A DNA stretch of 41,172 nucleotides, taken from contig JAFZIG010000069.1 in the NCBI GenBank assembly GCA_017554485.1, forward strand, positions 1 through 41,172, given 5' to 3'. Position numbers and translations under genes: made by a program. Source of the stretch: Acidaminococcaceae bacterium. GTDB taxonomy: Bacteria > Bacillota > Negativicutes > Acidaminococcales > Acidaminococcaceae. The notes below the pieces were generated by a model. The model saw only the letters and a program-made list of their open reading frames with translations. It was not told where the DNA came from and did not search any database. Below, piece after piece: positions 7,410 to 17,563 of the stretch. Within the stretch, counting starts at the first letter, position 1. Each line of letters starts with the position of its first letter.

Positions 7410-10400
7410 ATGAATAAAATCTACAAAGTAATCTGGAGCAAAGCAAAACACTGTTATGTGGTGACCAGCGAATTGGCGAAAAGGAACACGAAAGGCTGCG
7501 GTACCCGTTCACTGCGGATGGCCGCGGTGACCCTGGGAGTGACGGCTGCGCTGGTAGGGGGAGCAGGTTTTGGCAGCCCGCTGGCCTATGCGGATGGGAG
7601 TATTACGATCAGCAATGCAAATGATCCGATGGGAACTGCAACGGGTGGTACAGTAACAACTTCTTCTGGATATGTTTATCCGAAAGATCCTTCCATTCAT
7701 GAGTTAAACGTAGTCGGAGGGAAAACGGGTAATTACTACTTTGCCGGTTATTATTCCAGTTCGGCTTCAGATCCTGTTTCTGGGTATATACTTAATATTT
7801 CTGGATCGAATACTCAAATTGGAATAGGTCAATATAGCGGACAGACCGATGGTGTCTATATTGGAAGTGGCTTATGTACAGCATCTGGCAATAAAGTTAA
7901 CGTAACTGACGGTGCCGTGGCTATTGGTGAAATGGCTGGCGCCAAAATAGCATATGGTACGGCTGAAAATAATGAGATCACCATCAAAGACAGTGTGGCC
8001 AGGCATACTGTTATTGGAGGTTATTTTACTTCGAATACTTCGAGCGGAGTGGCGATTGGCAATACGGTAACCGTCAGCGGCATAAAAGAAGGTGAGTCCT
8101 ACACGGTGGCTAAGGTTGTATATGGCGGGGGCGGAAAAATTGGCACAGCCGGTGTAAAGGTGGTACATGGGAATGAAGTACAAAAGGGGAATAAAGTTTT
8201 CATCAAAGACGGTTCTGTAATCGGAGATGGAACGAGTAACGGCGGCTATGTGTACGGCGGTTCTGTGGAGCAAGGAAGCGGCGCAGTAAAGTATAACAGT
8301 GTTGAAATTGAAGGCAGTACGGTAAAACGTGATGTGTACGGTGGATATACTGGAGGAAGCGGTGTAGCCGGCAATAATACGGTTACCATCAGTGCTGGCG
8401 CTACTGTAGAAGGCAGTGTGTATGGCGGTTACAGCAACTCCTCAAGCGGTGCAGCAGAGGTTGAAGGTAATACAGTAACCGTTGTTAACAGCTATGCTGG
8501 AATAGTGTATGGAGGCCGCTCTGGTTCGAATGGATCGGTTAAGAATAATACGGTGAACATCAGTGGCAGAAAAGAAGGTAAAAACTACACGGTGCAACGT
8601 GTTTATGGCGGATACAGTCAATCCGGATCGGCAGGCGGAGCGAATGAAGACGAAAAAGACTTAGGTAATAAAGTCATTGTAAACGGCATCAACACTGTTT
8701 TAAGTTCAGATGTATTCGGAGGATATGTTGGCAGTGGAACCGGTGCGGCCAATTACAACAGTGTTGACATCAGCGGGGGAACAGTTGGTTCCAGTGTTTA
8801 TGGCGGATACGTGAACAGTGAAGGAAACGGCAGTGAAACAGGCGACGTGAATTACAATCAGGTAACCATTAAAGACACCCAATTAAATTATAATTCTTCC
8901 GAAGTGTATGGAGGCCGTGCTTCGAGCGGAACCACAAAGGGAAATAAAGTTACTATTAATAATATTGCGATAAGACGTTTGTATGGAGGCGATACCTCGT
9001 GGTCTGGTGATGCAATAGAAAATATAGTAACCGTTGAAAACAGCACCGTACTTTTAGAGGTGTATGGAGGTCGTGCTTCGCACGGAACGGCAAAAGGGAA
9101 TACAGTTACCATCAGTGGCATAAAAGATGGTCAGGAGCGAACGGTACATGGAGGTGTGTACGGGGGATATAGTTATGACGGATCGGCAGGGGGTACAACA
9201 TCGGAAGACCGCAATAAAGTCATAATCAGCGGCGATAACACTGTAGTGGGTGCAAGTTCCGGAGTATACGGCGGGTATGTAGAAAGAGGAACCGGTTCAG
9301 CCAATTATAACAGTGTTGACTTCAGCGACGGGAAAGTTATCAACGGTGTTGTGGGCGGTTTTAGTTACGGTGGTGATGCATCATACAATACAGTTGATTT
9401 CAGCGGTGGAACGTCTGATAGTGGTGTTTTTGGCGGGTATTCATATTACGGTTCAGGTTCGGCAGATGGAAACACAGTAACTATAAGCAATGGGGCAACA
9501 ATAAATAGCGTTGTTTTAGGCGGAATGGTAAGTAGTGGAACCGGTTCTGCCAGTGGAAATACTGTGACTGTAGCTGACAGTTCGGTCGGGAAAGATGGAT
9601 ATGGATATTCTGTGACTGGAGGATATAGCTCGGCAGGCAACGCTAACAACAATCATGTTGTAATTTCAAACAGTACAGTTCCGGGCGCTGTACGGGGCGG
9701 CTACGCAAATGGTGGCGCCGGTTCAGCTATCGGTAATACGGTAGTCACCAGCGGTGGCACGATACATGGAATTGAAGGCGGCGGTACCTTTATTACGACT
9801 GGCAAAGTTGAAAACAATACAGTTATTATCAACGACAGTACAGTTGACGGTAGCATATCTGGTGGAAGAGGTTATGAAAAGACAATAGGCCTGAGTGGCA
9901 ATGCGGTTATTATCAACGGCGGATCGATAAACACGACGTACGTGTATGGCGGGCTTGCTGGTAATAGCAGTTTAAACGGTGCTACGGATGTTATTGACAA
10001 TACCGTTGTGATTGCCGGAGGAACGGTGACTGCCAATATTAATATTTATGGCGGATATGCAAATAAGAATCGTAGTGCGAATAATAATAAGATAGACCTG
10101 ACAGGCACGGTTACCGGGCTGAGCGGCGCTACTCTATATGGCGGTTCGAGCGATTATGATAGTTATTCGGGAAATGAGCTGCATATTGGCAGGAATGTCA
10201 CTTATGACAGTGATGGCAATGCTGTACGCGGTACTGACGGAAAGCTTGAATACGTAAGCAACGGTAATACGATCTGGCAGGGGAAAACAGGTGATGCGGT
10301 AGATAATAAAGTGAAAAAGCTTGCTAACTTTGCGACTATTGCGTTGCATTCAGTGGCGTGGGATACTGCAACTCCGGTTCTGGAAGCGAATACGTTGAGT

Positions 10401-13400
10401 TCTGCTGGAATGACACTTGACATTACGGATATGAAGCTTTACACAGATGCCAGTGGTTCAAGTTTGAAAACATTAACGAACGGCGATACGATGGCGCTGG
10501 TAAAATCGGGAATCATCCTTGGAAGCGTAAAATTAAAGTATAAAGACGGTGAAGAAATAAAAACCACAACTGGCAGCATCGGTACAGGCGTGTCATTTGA
10601 TAACAAGGAGTACAGCGAACCGGCGGTAAACGGCGTGAAGCTGACAGGTAATGAAGGCAAAACAATTAAACTGATTGATAACAATAAAACAATTCAATTT
10701 TCTTACGGAAATTCAGTAACGGGACTTTCTTTTGACAGCACGCAGCCAATCACTTTTTCTGCCACAACGCCTGCCCGCGATTTGGAAGGGACATACACGT
10801 TTGACAGTACATCGACCATAAACGCGACAGACCTGGCCTTTGCTGATACGACAACAGCGTTAAAGAAAAATGATTCCATGACCTTGGTTGCCAATGCGAC
10901 GGGGATTACCGCTGACCATACTGTTACGCAGCCTGGCGAAGGGAAAGGCACGATTGGAATCAATTACACTGATACAGGAACCGGTATTGCCTATGAAGCC
11001 ACGGCCGGAGGAAACGTAACGGCAGATACGAACGCAGTGAAGTATACGGTAAACAGCGTGACAGTTGGTAAGATCACATTAGCCAGCCAGGCCTGGGGCA
11101 CGACTGCGGAGATGCCGGATGATTCCTGGACGGCTTCGTCATCAACACAGATTTATGACACAGGTTTTGCGTATACGGGTACGGCATCCACAGCGTTAAA
11201 AGCAAATGACACGGCAACCATCCTGAACGCGCCGGGGCTGACGACGGCCAGTCCGGTTACGGACGGTGCTGCGGGCAAGACGGTGGATGTTAACTACTCA
11301 GATGAAGCTGGTGTTACTTATACCGCTACTGCCAGCGGCCATGTGGCGGCGGCAAAGGATGCCGTGAATTATGTGGTGGACAGTGTGGAAGCGACGGGTG
11401 TGAACCTGCAAAACTGGGATGGCACAGATACTTCCACAGCCATTACGACTGTGGGCTGGACAGGCACAGGCGTAGCAGTGGATACAGGGACGTTTACTGC
11501 GCCCACAGATATGAAACTGGGCGAAACCCGTACCATTGCGAGCGCCGCGACGGGCTTCTTTGGCGCAGTGAGTGGCGCCAATGCACACCCCAAAGATGGG
11601 GGCACGCTTAATGAAGATACGGGCGGCGTCAAGCTGGCTGGCAGCATGATCGGCGGTGTAAAGGCAGAAGATGACGGAGCCAGGCTGACCTATTATGCCA
11701 TGAAGAAGACGGCGGATACCATGACGCTGGGAACCTTTGAGTTTGTAAACGGTAACGCTAATGCCAGAACCTATGGATTGGAATACGATTTAACCAATGC
11801 GACGATTATAACGGATGGCCTGGCCTTTACGGACGCGAGCAAAAAGGCCATGGAGGCCGGGAACAAGATGACGCTGGTGGACGCGTCCGGCGCCTATAAG
11901 GATGGCGGTGCGGCACTGAAAGCATTGGATGCCGGGGCCAAGACCAGCTTTGACGTGGAGTTCAGCGATGGCCCCATTGCGGTAACGGACAAATCGAACA
12001 TCACCGTTACCGGCATGCATACGGATACCCTTGCCATGGTTGACAGCCAGAGGCTGGAATATACAGTGGGCAATAAAGTAGTCGGTACTGCGAAGCTGGA
12101 GGGCACGGTTGACTGGGTTGACAACGGAACCCATTACACAAACAAAAAATATCAGTTTGACGGTTCTTCCAAGGTTGATATTGCGGGTGTGAAGTTTGCG
12201 TCAACCACCGATCCGCAAGACCAGTCAATGACGCTGATAAAGAATGCGGCAGGTCTTGAGTCTGCCAATGTTTCCGGCACGCCGGACTTTACGGTTGCGC
12301 TTAGCAACACTACGCTGACAGCGACGGCTGCGGGTAATGTATCCATGGACAGCAGCAATCTGAAATACACCGTGACCGCTGTGACGCTGGACAAGGTGGC
12401 GGTGGATGCGGTCGGCAGCGATGCGGTGCCGGAAGGCTGGAACGCCGCAGCCGATGTGCAGATTGATACAGATACAATGACTGTGCCGGCAGAGGTCACG
12501 TACGGTAACCCGCAGAACATTTTAACAGCGGACAGCGCGATTTTTACAGATGATAACATTACCGGTAAAAATAAGTATGGTGTAACTCCTGCAGTCTTTA
12601 CAGACACGGACAACAAGAGCACGCCGGCGGTAACGATTGCGGGTACCCAGGACAAGGGCGTCAGGGCCAGCGCGGATGGCAGGAGCCTGGTGTATGAAGC
12701 GGGCAAGAAGGAAGCTTCTTCTATTGTCTTTGGCAGTATGCGGTGGGCGGCCGGTTCTGTATTGATGGACGGCAGCAGCAACGAGTATGATTATTCTGCT
12801 GTAAGCAAATTTGATACGAGCAGCTTTAGCGTGACCTTTGACGCACCGGAGAAGGTGGACGCAGGAAAAGGCGAATCTGTGACATTGCTGAAAGCCAACG
12901 AGACACTGTCAGACATGGCGGAGCAGACAAAAAAGAGTTCGTACAGATATAATCCTGTCAGCGGTGTAACCGTAAAGGCTGCCATTACCGGCACGCTGAC
13001 CACAAGCGGTGGCGTGGTGACCTATACGCCGACCGCCAACCAGGCCAGCAAGCTGACTTTTGGCGATGTGAAGTGGGATCAAAGCAAGCCTTTGATGACC
13101 CGTCCTGCCAACATCACCTTTGCGGGGGCGGACGTAGATACGGCGAAGATCAACTTTGTCAATATGACATATCTTGATGCCAACCAGAAGATGACCTTAG
13201 TCTCGAATTTCGGCGACAGTGTGGGAACCATCACCGGCAGCAAGTATATGGTGGGTACAGCCTTCGAAGGTGAAGGCAAAGCTTCTCTGTCCGGCAGTAA
13301 TCTGATCTTTACTACCAAAACAGAAGCAGGCCTGTCCGAGCAGACCCACAAGACGGTGATGGCTATGGACACGGGCCTGGCGATGCTGAATACAGGCAAC

Positions 13401-14246
13401 GAGTTTGTAGGCAAGACGATAGCCGGCCTGGCGGATAATGCGAACAAGGGCAGCGATGGCATCTCAACCTTTGCGTCTGTAGGCGGCGGAACGTCCCGTT
13501 ACAGTACGGGAAGCCATGTGAACACCCATACCTGGAACGCGGTCGTGGGCGTGGGCAAAACGAACGAAACGAAGAAAGGCGCCATGGAATACGGTATCTT
13601 CGGTGAATACGGTAAAGGAAGCTACACGCTCCACAGTGACGCGGGTGATGGCGACGGCGATGCCCATTACGCAGGCGGAGGCCTGCTGGCGAAGTGGACG
13701 AACAAGCATGATGTGTATGCGGAAGCCAGCATCCGTGCGGGCCGCATGAGCGACAGTTCCAGCGACATCATGCAGGACGGCCTGGGAAACAAATACGGAT
13801 ATAACGTGCATGCCAATTACTATGGCGCCCATATTGGGGCCGGCAAGATATTCAACTACAAGGGTGGAAAGAGCCTGGATGTTTACGGCAAGTTCTTCTA
13901 CACCAAGCGTGACGGTGTGGAATACGATGCGGTACAGCATTATAACCTGGACAGCGTGGCCAGCAGCATACTGCGGATCGGCGCAAGGTACGGGACCACG
14001 GATAAGAAGTGGAACTGGTACGGTGGTCTGGCATACGAGTACGAATTCGATGGCGAAGCAACCGGTACAGTAAACGGCAAGGAGATCCGCGCGGCCAGCA
14101 TCAAGGGAAGCAGCGTGCGCGGTGAGCTGGGCATGCGCATGAACGCCACCAAGGATAATCCTTGGCAGGCAGACATCAGCGTGTACGGTTATGGTGGCAA
14201 ACATCGCGGCTTTGGCGGCAACGTGAACGTGGCGTATACGTTCTAA
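7410..14246 (+). CDS. AT1: giant autotransporter (type V secretion) with YGG/NNTVTISG repeat passenger
   Basis: A 2278-residue surface protein. It opens with an extended signal peptide region (MNKIYKVIWSKAKHCYVVT), followed by a hydrophobic core and a likely cleavage after SPLAYA (residue 61). Residues about 115-910 are many copies of a 25-35-residue repeat with the pattern GNTVTISG...VYGGY, expected to fold as a right-handed beta-solenoid (known for such passengers; inferred here). Residues about 910-2010 are a Thr/Asp-rich linker of repeated beta modules. The last ~260 residues are an autotransporter barrel ending in VAYTF, with terminal aromatic Phe. ATG 7410 is chosen for the ribosome binding site and the exact start of the ESPR. 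AT2 shares linker, barrel and 3' UTR. Likely an adhesin; the ligand is unknown. Confidence 0.9.
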   Translation: MNKIYKVIWSKAKHCYVVTSELAKRNTKGCGTRSLRMAAVTLGVTAALVGGAGFGSPLAYADGSITISNANDPMGTATGGTVTTSSGYVYPKDPSIHELNVVGGKTGNYYFAGYYSSSASDPVSGYILNISGSNTQIGIGQYSGQTDGVYIGSGLCTASGNKVNVTDGAVAIGEMAGAKIAYGTAENNEITIKDSVARHTVIGGYFTSNTSSGVAIGNTVTVSGIKEGESYTVAKVVYGGGGKIGTAGVKVVHGNEVQKGNKVFIKDGSVIGDGTSNGGYVYGGSVEQGSGAVKYNSVEIEGSTVKRDVYGGYTGGSGVAGNNTVTISAGATVEGSVYGGYSNSSSGAAEVEGNTVTVVNSYAGIVYGGRSGSNGSVKNNTVNISGRKEGKNYTVQRVYGGYSQSGSAGGANEDEKDLGNKVIVNGINTVLSSDVFGGYVGSGTGAANYNSVDISGGTVGSSVYGGYVNSEGNGSETGDVNYNQVTIKDTQLNYNSSEVYGGRASSGTTKGNKVTINNIAIRRLYGGDTSWSGDAIENIVTVENSTVLLEVYGGRASHGTAKGNTVTISGIKDGQERTVHGGVYGGYSYDGSAGGTTSEDRNKVIISGDNTVVGASSGVYGGYVERGTGSANYNSVDFSDGKVINGVVGGFSYGGDASYNTVDFSGGTSDSGVFGGYSYYGSGSADGNTVTISNGATINSVVLGGMVSSGTGSASGNTVTVADSSVGKDGYGYSVTGGYSSAGNANNNHVVISNSTVPGAVRGGYANGGAGSAIGNTVVTSGGTIHGIEGGGTFITTGKVENNTVIINDSTVDGSISGGRGYEKTIGLSGNAVIINGGSINTTYVYGGLAGNSSLNGATDVIDNTVVIAGGTVTANINIYGGYANKNRSANNNKIDLTGTVTGLSGATLYGGSSDYDSYSGNELHIGRNVTYDSDGNAVRGTDGKLEYVSNGNTIWQGKTGDAVDNKVKKLANFATIALHSVAWDTATPVLEANTLSSAGMTLDITDMKLYTDASGSSLKTLTNGDTMALVKSGIILGSVKLKYKDGEEIKTTTGSIGTGVSFDNKEYSEPAVNGVKLTGNEGKTIKLIDNNKTIQFSYGNSVTGLSFDSTQPITFSATTPARDLEGTYTFDSTSTINATDLAFADTTTALKKNDSMTLVANATGITADHTVTQPGEGKGTIGINYTDTGTGIAYEATAGGNVTADTNAVKYTVNSVTVGKITLASQAWGTTAEMPDDSWTASSSTQIYDTGFAYTGTASTALKANDTATILNAPGLTTASPVTDGAAGKTVDVNYSDEAGVTYTATASGHVAAAKDAVNYVVDSVEATGVNLQNWDGTDTSTAITTVGWTGTGVAVDTGTFTAPTDMKLGETRTIASAATGFFGAVSGANAHPKDGGTLNEDTGGVKLAGSMIGGVKAEDDGARLTYYAMKKTADTMTLGTFEFVNGNANARTYGLEYDLTNATIITDGLAFTDASKKAMEAGNKMTLVDASGAYKDGGAALKALDAGAKTSFDVEFSDGPIAVTDKSNITVTGMHTDTLAMVDSQRLEYTVGNKVVGTAKLEGTVDWVDNGTHYTNKKYQFDGSSKVDIAGVKFASTTDPQDQSMTLIKNAAGLESANVSGTPDFTVALSNTTLTATAAGNVSMDSSNLKYTVTAVTLDKVAVDAVGSDAVPEGWNAAADVQIDTDTMTVPAEVTYGNPQNILTADSAIFTDDNITGKNKYGVTPAVFTDTDNKSTPAVTIAGTQDKGVRASADGRSLVYEAGKKEASSIVFGSMRWAAGSVLMDGSSNEYDYSAVSKFDTSSFSVTFDAPEKVDAGKGESVTLLKANETLSDMAEQTKKSSYRYNPVSGVTVKAAITGTLTTSGGVVTYTPTANQASKLTFGDVKWDQSKPLMTRPANITFAGADVDTAKINFVNMTYLDANQKMTLVSNFGDSVGTITGSKYMVGTAFEGEGKASLSGSNLIFTTKTEAGLSEQTHKTVMAMDTGLAMLNTGNEFVGKTIAGLADNANKGSDGISTFASVGGGTSRYSTGSHVNTHTWNAVVGVGKTNETKKGAMEYGIFGEYGKGSYTLHSDAGDGDGDAHYAGGGLLAKWTNKHDVYAEASIRAGRMSDSSSDIMQDGLGNKYGYNVHANYYGAHIGAGKIFNYKGGKSLDVYGKFFYTKRDGVEYDAVQHYNLDSVASSILRIGARYGTTDKKWNWYGGLAYEYEFDGEATGTVNGKEIRAASIKGSSVRGELGMRMNATKDNPWQADISVYGYGGKHRGFGGNVNVAYTF

Positions 14247-14310
14247 GGAAAGCATTAGCGAAAAACAAGAACGACTGCGTGAAACCGGGAACAAATACTG
14301 CAATAAAAAT

Positions 14311-14341
14311 AGAGGAGTGGGGCAATCCCGCTCCTCTTTTT
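14311..14341 (+). terminator. Terminator of AT1
   Basis: GAGGAGTGGGG, loop CAAT, then CCCGCTCCTC and a T run. The region 14248-14341 is closely repeated behind AT2. Confidence 0.8.
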
Positions 14342-14358
14342 GCGTTTTAAAAGTAGTT

Positions 14359-14471
14359 TTACGTTTGCAGCCCAAGTTTTCTTAACTGTTCATTGATCTG
14401 CACTATTGTCTGTTCGAATGTGCCGCTGTTGTCGACTTGCCGATGTTTCCTGCCAGCCCGATAATTTTCAT
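14359..14471 (-). pseudogene. coaE remnant 1 (P-loop start joined to C-terminal end)
   Basis: On the minus strand, an ATG at 14471 begins MKIIGLAGNIGKSTTAA, the P-loop start of dephospho-CoA kinase (the intact copy here reads MIIIGLAGGIGIGKSTTAA). Directly afterwards, in another frame, comes VDNSGTFEQTIVQINEQLRK and then a stop at 14361-14359, which matches the C-terminus of the intact copy (IDNSGDFEHTKVQLLEQLRK). About 160 codons between them are missing. At the join, bases GTCGACAACAGCGGCA can be read as P-loop in one frame and as C-terminus in the other, suggesting a deletion between short similar sequences. Confidence 0.75.
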
Positions 14472-14519
14472 AGAATCACGCTTTCCGGTTACCTGTTTGA
14501 AACAATGGAACTGCCTGGT

Positions 14520-16061
14520 TTACAGATGTTCTTTGATTGCCTTTTCCAGGCTGTCGATGTACTGCTGCAGTCTTTTTACGGATTCTTCCCGGGAAGGTAC
14601 GGTATTTACAAACCGTTTCAGATATTCCCGGAAAGAAGAGATCATAATCGGTTCCCTGGTGTAGAACAGCGTGGAAGGCGACCGGTTGCTGAAAATCAAT
14701 ACGCCTGCCTGCCGGCTGCTCACTATGGAAAAGGTGAGGGATACGGCCCTGCCGCTGACGGGGTCGATGGTACCCGGCGGAAGCACTTCCGCCTGATAGG
14801 ATTTGGAAGTCTTCATCCGGTGCAACGCGCCGGTGAGGCTTTGCAGATACTCTTTTGCCGTATAAAACAGCGGCGGCAGTCCGAACAGGGTGGACAGGGG
14901 TACAGGGACAAAACCGCCTATTACGTCAGGGATTTCCGGCAGGCAGATAATATCCGTTATGCTGCAGGAATCGTTGCCCTGCATGAATAGCCATTTCTTG
15001 TGATTGTCCAGAAACTCGCGGAACTCTTTGCAGCCGGGGCGCCGGGACAGGCTCTCGGCAACGGCGTCCGGCAGCGTGGCCAGCGAAGGGGTCATATGGA
15101 ACTGCATCAGGCCGTCCTTTGCCTTGCGGAACGTGCCGAGCACGGGAATGACTTTTAGGAAACTGGCAGGGGTAAAGATCTGCATAAGCGGTTCGCACAT
15201 GGCCAGGAAATCGTCAAATTCCTGTTCCAGCGATTTCACTGCCAGCGGTTCGGTGGTTAAAATGTTCAGCCGGTTTACACCGGGGTTGCCGGTGCTGTGT
15301 CCCAGGATGGCCGACCGTCCCTTGGCGATGAACAACGTGCGCCGGAATACGTTGTCACGCAGCCTGGGGGTATACCAGGGTTCAATGGAACCGGCGGCAT
15401 ACAGCGGCGCCCACTTGGCCACCGCTTCTATCATTTCCTCAAACGAACGGTTTATGGTATGGACGATGACGATCCTGCAGCCTTTTTTCAGAACTGTGAC
15501 AAGTAATTTGCCCCATTGTTTCGCGAATTCCGGATTCTCATAAAGCCATTCCATATTCTCTTCCGAATGCAGCAGCAGCGTCACCGGTTCTTCTGCCGCA
15601 GCCACATCCGCAAGAAAACGGAGGACGCACTGGCGCTTCCCTTCGTTTCCCGCATAGTATTTTGTTATGTAGTTCCCGGCAGGTATTTTCTCCTCATTAC
15701 CTGCGTCAGCATTCGGATCTGTTTTTTCCAGATAGCGTTCCAGTTCTTCATAATTAATCTTGGTACCTTCGCTCAGCCAGCCGGCAATCAGGAGCGTGGC
15801 GTCTTCCAAGGTTTCCGGCCACGGCTGTCCCGGACAGATGCGCCCGGCCAGGACTTTTTTCTGGGAAGCCGTGCGGACGGCCCGGGCGAAATAACCGGCT
15901 GCGGGAAGAATAAACTCGCGATGGCTGGGCAGCCCGCGTTCGCCGTTGCGGATGCGGCTGATGTGGGACGGGTCAAAAGCGACCGCCCGGCTCAGCATAT
16001 TGTTCTTCGTGGCGGTGGTCTTCATCAGAAAATTCAGCTTATCGGCGATAATCTGTTTCAT
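14520..16061 (-). CDS. XRE-type helix-turn-helix transcriptional regulator with large unknown C-terminal domain
   Basis: A 513-residue soluble protein. The first ~60 residues hold a helix-turn-helix of the Cro/XRE kind (MLSRAVAFDPSHISRIRNGE). The remaining ~450 residues belong to no family I recognise; they have no membrane segment, and their mixed alpha/beta look suggests a sensor or effector-binding part. The start is ATG 16061, because AAAGGA lies 8 bases upstream; ATG 16070 is an alternative with too short a spacer. It lies between AT1 and the U32-like/AT2 unit, transcribed against both, so control of the autotransporter genes is plausible but unproven. The coaE remnant 1 follows 48 bases downstream. 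Confidence 0.75.
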   Translation of the reverse strand: MKQIIADKLNFLMKTTATKNNMLSRAVAFDPSHISRIRNGERGLPSHREFILPAAGYFARAVRTASQKKVLAGRICPGQPWPETLEDATLLIAGWLSEGTKINYEELERYLEKTDPNADAGNEEKIPAGNYITKYYAGNEGKRQCVLRFLADVAAAEEPVTLLLHSEENMEWLYENPEFAKQWGKLLVTVLKKGCRIVIVHTINRSFEEMIEAVAKWAPLYAAGSIEPWYTPRLRDNVFRRTLFIAKGRSAILGHSTGNPGVNRLNILTTEPLAVKSLEQEFDDFLAMCEPLMQIFTPASFLKVIPVLGTFRKAKDGLMQFHMTPSLATLPDAVAESLSRRPGCKEFREFLDNHKKWLFMQGNDSCSITDIICLPEIPDVIGGFVPVPLSTLFGLPPLFYTAKEYLQSLTGALHRMKTSKSYQAEVLPPGTIDPVSGRAVSLTFSIVSSRQAGVLIFSNRSPSTLFYTREPIMISSFREYLKRFVNTVPSREESVKRLQQYIDSLEKAIKEHL

Positions 16062-16147
16062 GAGGTTCATCCTTTCCTGCGTACGCGGCCCGAAACGGAA
16101 ACGTCGTCGTCTGTAGTAAAACACATGCAATTCCTTATCCAAATCCA

Positions 16148-16177
16148 AGTGTAACACAAGAAACAGCAAAAACACAA
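16148..16177 (-). promoter_or_regulatory. Candidate promoter of the XRE-type regulator
   Basis: On the minus strand, TTGTGT (16172-16177) and TACACT (16148-16153) are separated by 18 bases. The match is moderate. Confidence 0.35.
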
Positions 16178-16482
16178 GGAACAAAAGGAAAACAGGAAGA
16201 AACCGGTCAGCAGCCGCATTGACGGAAACTTTAGCAAGATAAATTTTGCGACACTGTAAAAGAACCAGCTAAGCCTGTATTTCCCTGATGTTATGGGATG
16301 ACAAAAAGAAAAAAACGTTGACAAAAATGACAGTTTTGCAAAAAAAGAGTCAATGACAAATTAGCCTGAAAGATGTAAATATTCTTTAAACGGCTGTATA
16401 ATTTTTAATGGATAAGTATGAGTTGAAACTGTAACATCATTTTTTATGGAATATTTTAACAAAGAAAAGAGTGCGAAGAACT
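16178..16482. other. Intergenic region between the divergent regulator and the U32-like gene
   Basis: AT-rich non-coding DNA. It holds three TGACA motifs (about 16319-16357) that could be an operator, and a perfect TATAAT (16397-16402) facing the U32-like gene with no good -35. No RNA gene was recognised. Confidence 0.4.
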
Positions 16483-17550
16483 ATGGATCCTAAACACCGC
16501 ATGTATTCCCTTCCCTACAATGGCACGACCCCGGAATGGTTCCTGATGGAAGTGGAAAAACGCATTAAGAATGTAGATCATGTGTATTGCGAGCTTCCTT
16601 TCAGCGAAAAGGAGATGCTTTCCCATGTCCGCTTCACCTTTGACGGCAAGGACGGCGCCAATACGAACACACCTGACGCCAACCAGAGGCGGGCCCAGTA
16701 TATCCGCAACTGCTATGATTTCCTGCGCCTCTCCAGGGGCAAGGTCCGGCGCATCTGTCCGGTCAACGCCATGTACTATAAGTTTGACAATGACGACGAT
16801 TTAAAGAACTTTGCCATCAGCCTGGTCCGGGTGGCGCGGCATCACGAACTGGAAGGGATCATCCTTTCCGATTACCGGATTGCGGTGCTGGTGCACGCCC
16901 TGATGCCGGAGCTGGAACTGCATACCTCCTGCAACGCCTACCAGTGGAACCTGCGGCAGATGTCGATCTGGCAGGAAAAGTGCGGGATCAAAACATTCAA
17001 CCCGCCCCGGGAGATCCTGCGTACGCCATCCAAACTGAAAGAGATGCACGACGCCGGTTTCAAGCTGAAATGCCTCATTAACGAAGGCTGCCTGATGGGC
17101 TGCCCCAATTCCTTTTATCACAACATGAGCGTGTCCCTGCGCTGCTACGCCGGCATGCTCAGTTGCTGCCAGAGCGGCGTTGGGGATATATTCCGGGGGA
17201 ACTGGATCCTGCCCCGCTGGCAGAAATACTACGATGAATATGTGGACGTGTATAAGATTTCCGGCCGTAACGAGCCGGGGGATTACGCTTTCCGGGCCAT
17301 GGACGCCTACCTGGAGGAAAACAACGACAAGCCCCTGACGGAAGTGATGCTCTCCGGCACGGTGATGTTTACCAGGCGGATTGTGCCGGAGGAGATACTG
17401 CGAAAGATTACTTTGGACAAGGTGCCGGACAAGCTGCTGACCTGTGAGTGCAAAGAATGCAGCAAGTGCGGGCTGTGCGAAAACCTCGCCAAACAATATA
17501 TTCCCGAAAAGTACTGGGAAAGCTTTAACTTTAAGGTGAAGGTCGTGTAA
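16483..17550 (+). CDS. U32-peptidase-like, Cys-rich protein
   Basis: A 355-residue soluble protein with the pattern of the U32 'peptidase' TIM-barrel superfamily: ELHTSCNAYQWNLRQM, then CLINEGCLMGCPNSFYHN, and near the end VYKISGRNEPGDYAFRAMDAY, matching the U32 segment that usually reads KIEGR.K.PEY. It is Cys-rich (CLMGC, CYAG, CCQSG and a C-terminal CECKECSKCGLC), so it may bind an Fe-S cluster, as characterised U32 members such as UbiU/UbiV do. Actual proteolysis is doubtful, since several U32 members are RNA- or ubiquinone-modification factors. ATG 16483 (MDPKHRMYS) is chosen over GTG 16471; neither has a strong ribosome binding site. AT2 begins 13 bases downstream, so both are probably co-transcribed. 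Confidence 0.65.
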   Translation: MDPKHRMYSLPYNGTTPEWFLMEVEKRIKNVDHVYCELPFSEKEMLSHVRFTFDGKDGANTNTPDANQRRAQYIRNCYDFLRLSRGKVRRICPVNAMYYKFDNDDDLKNFAISLVRVARHHELEGIILSDYRIAVLVHALMPELELHTSCNAYQWNLRQMSIWQEKCGIKTFNPPREILRTPSKLKEMHDAGFKLKCLINEGCLMGCPNSFYHNMSVSLRCYAGMLSCCQSGVGDIFRGNWILPRWQKYYDEYVDVYKISGRNEPGDYAFRAMDAYLEENNDKPLTEVMLSGTVMFTRRIVPEEILRKITLDKVPDKLLTCECKECSKCGLCENLAKQYIPEKYWESFNFKVKVV

Positions 17551-17563
17551 GGAGGATTTGCAG

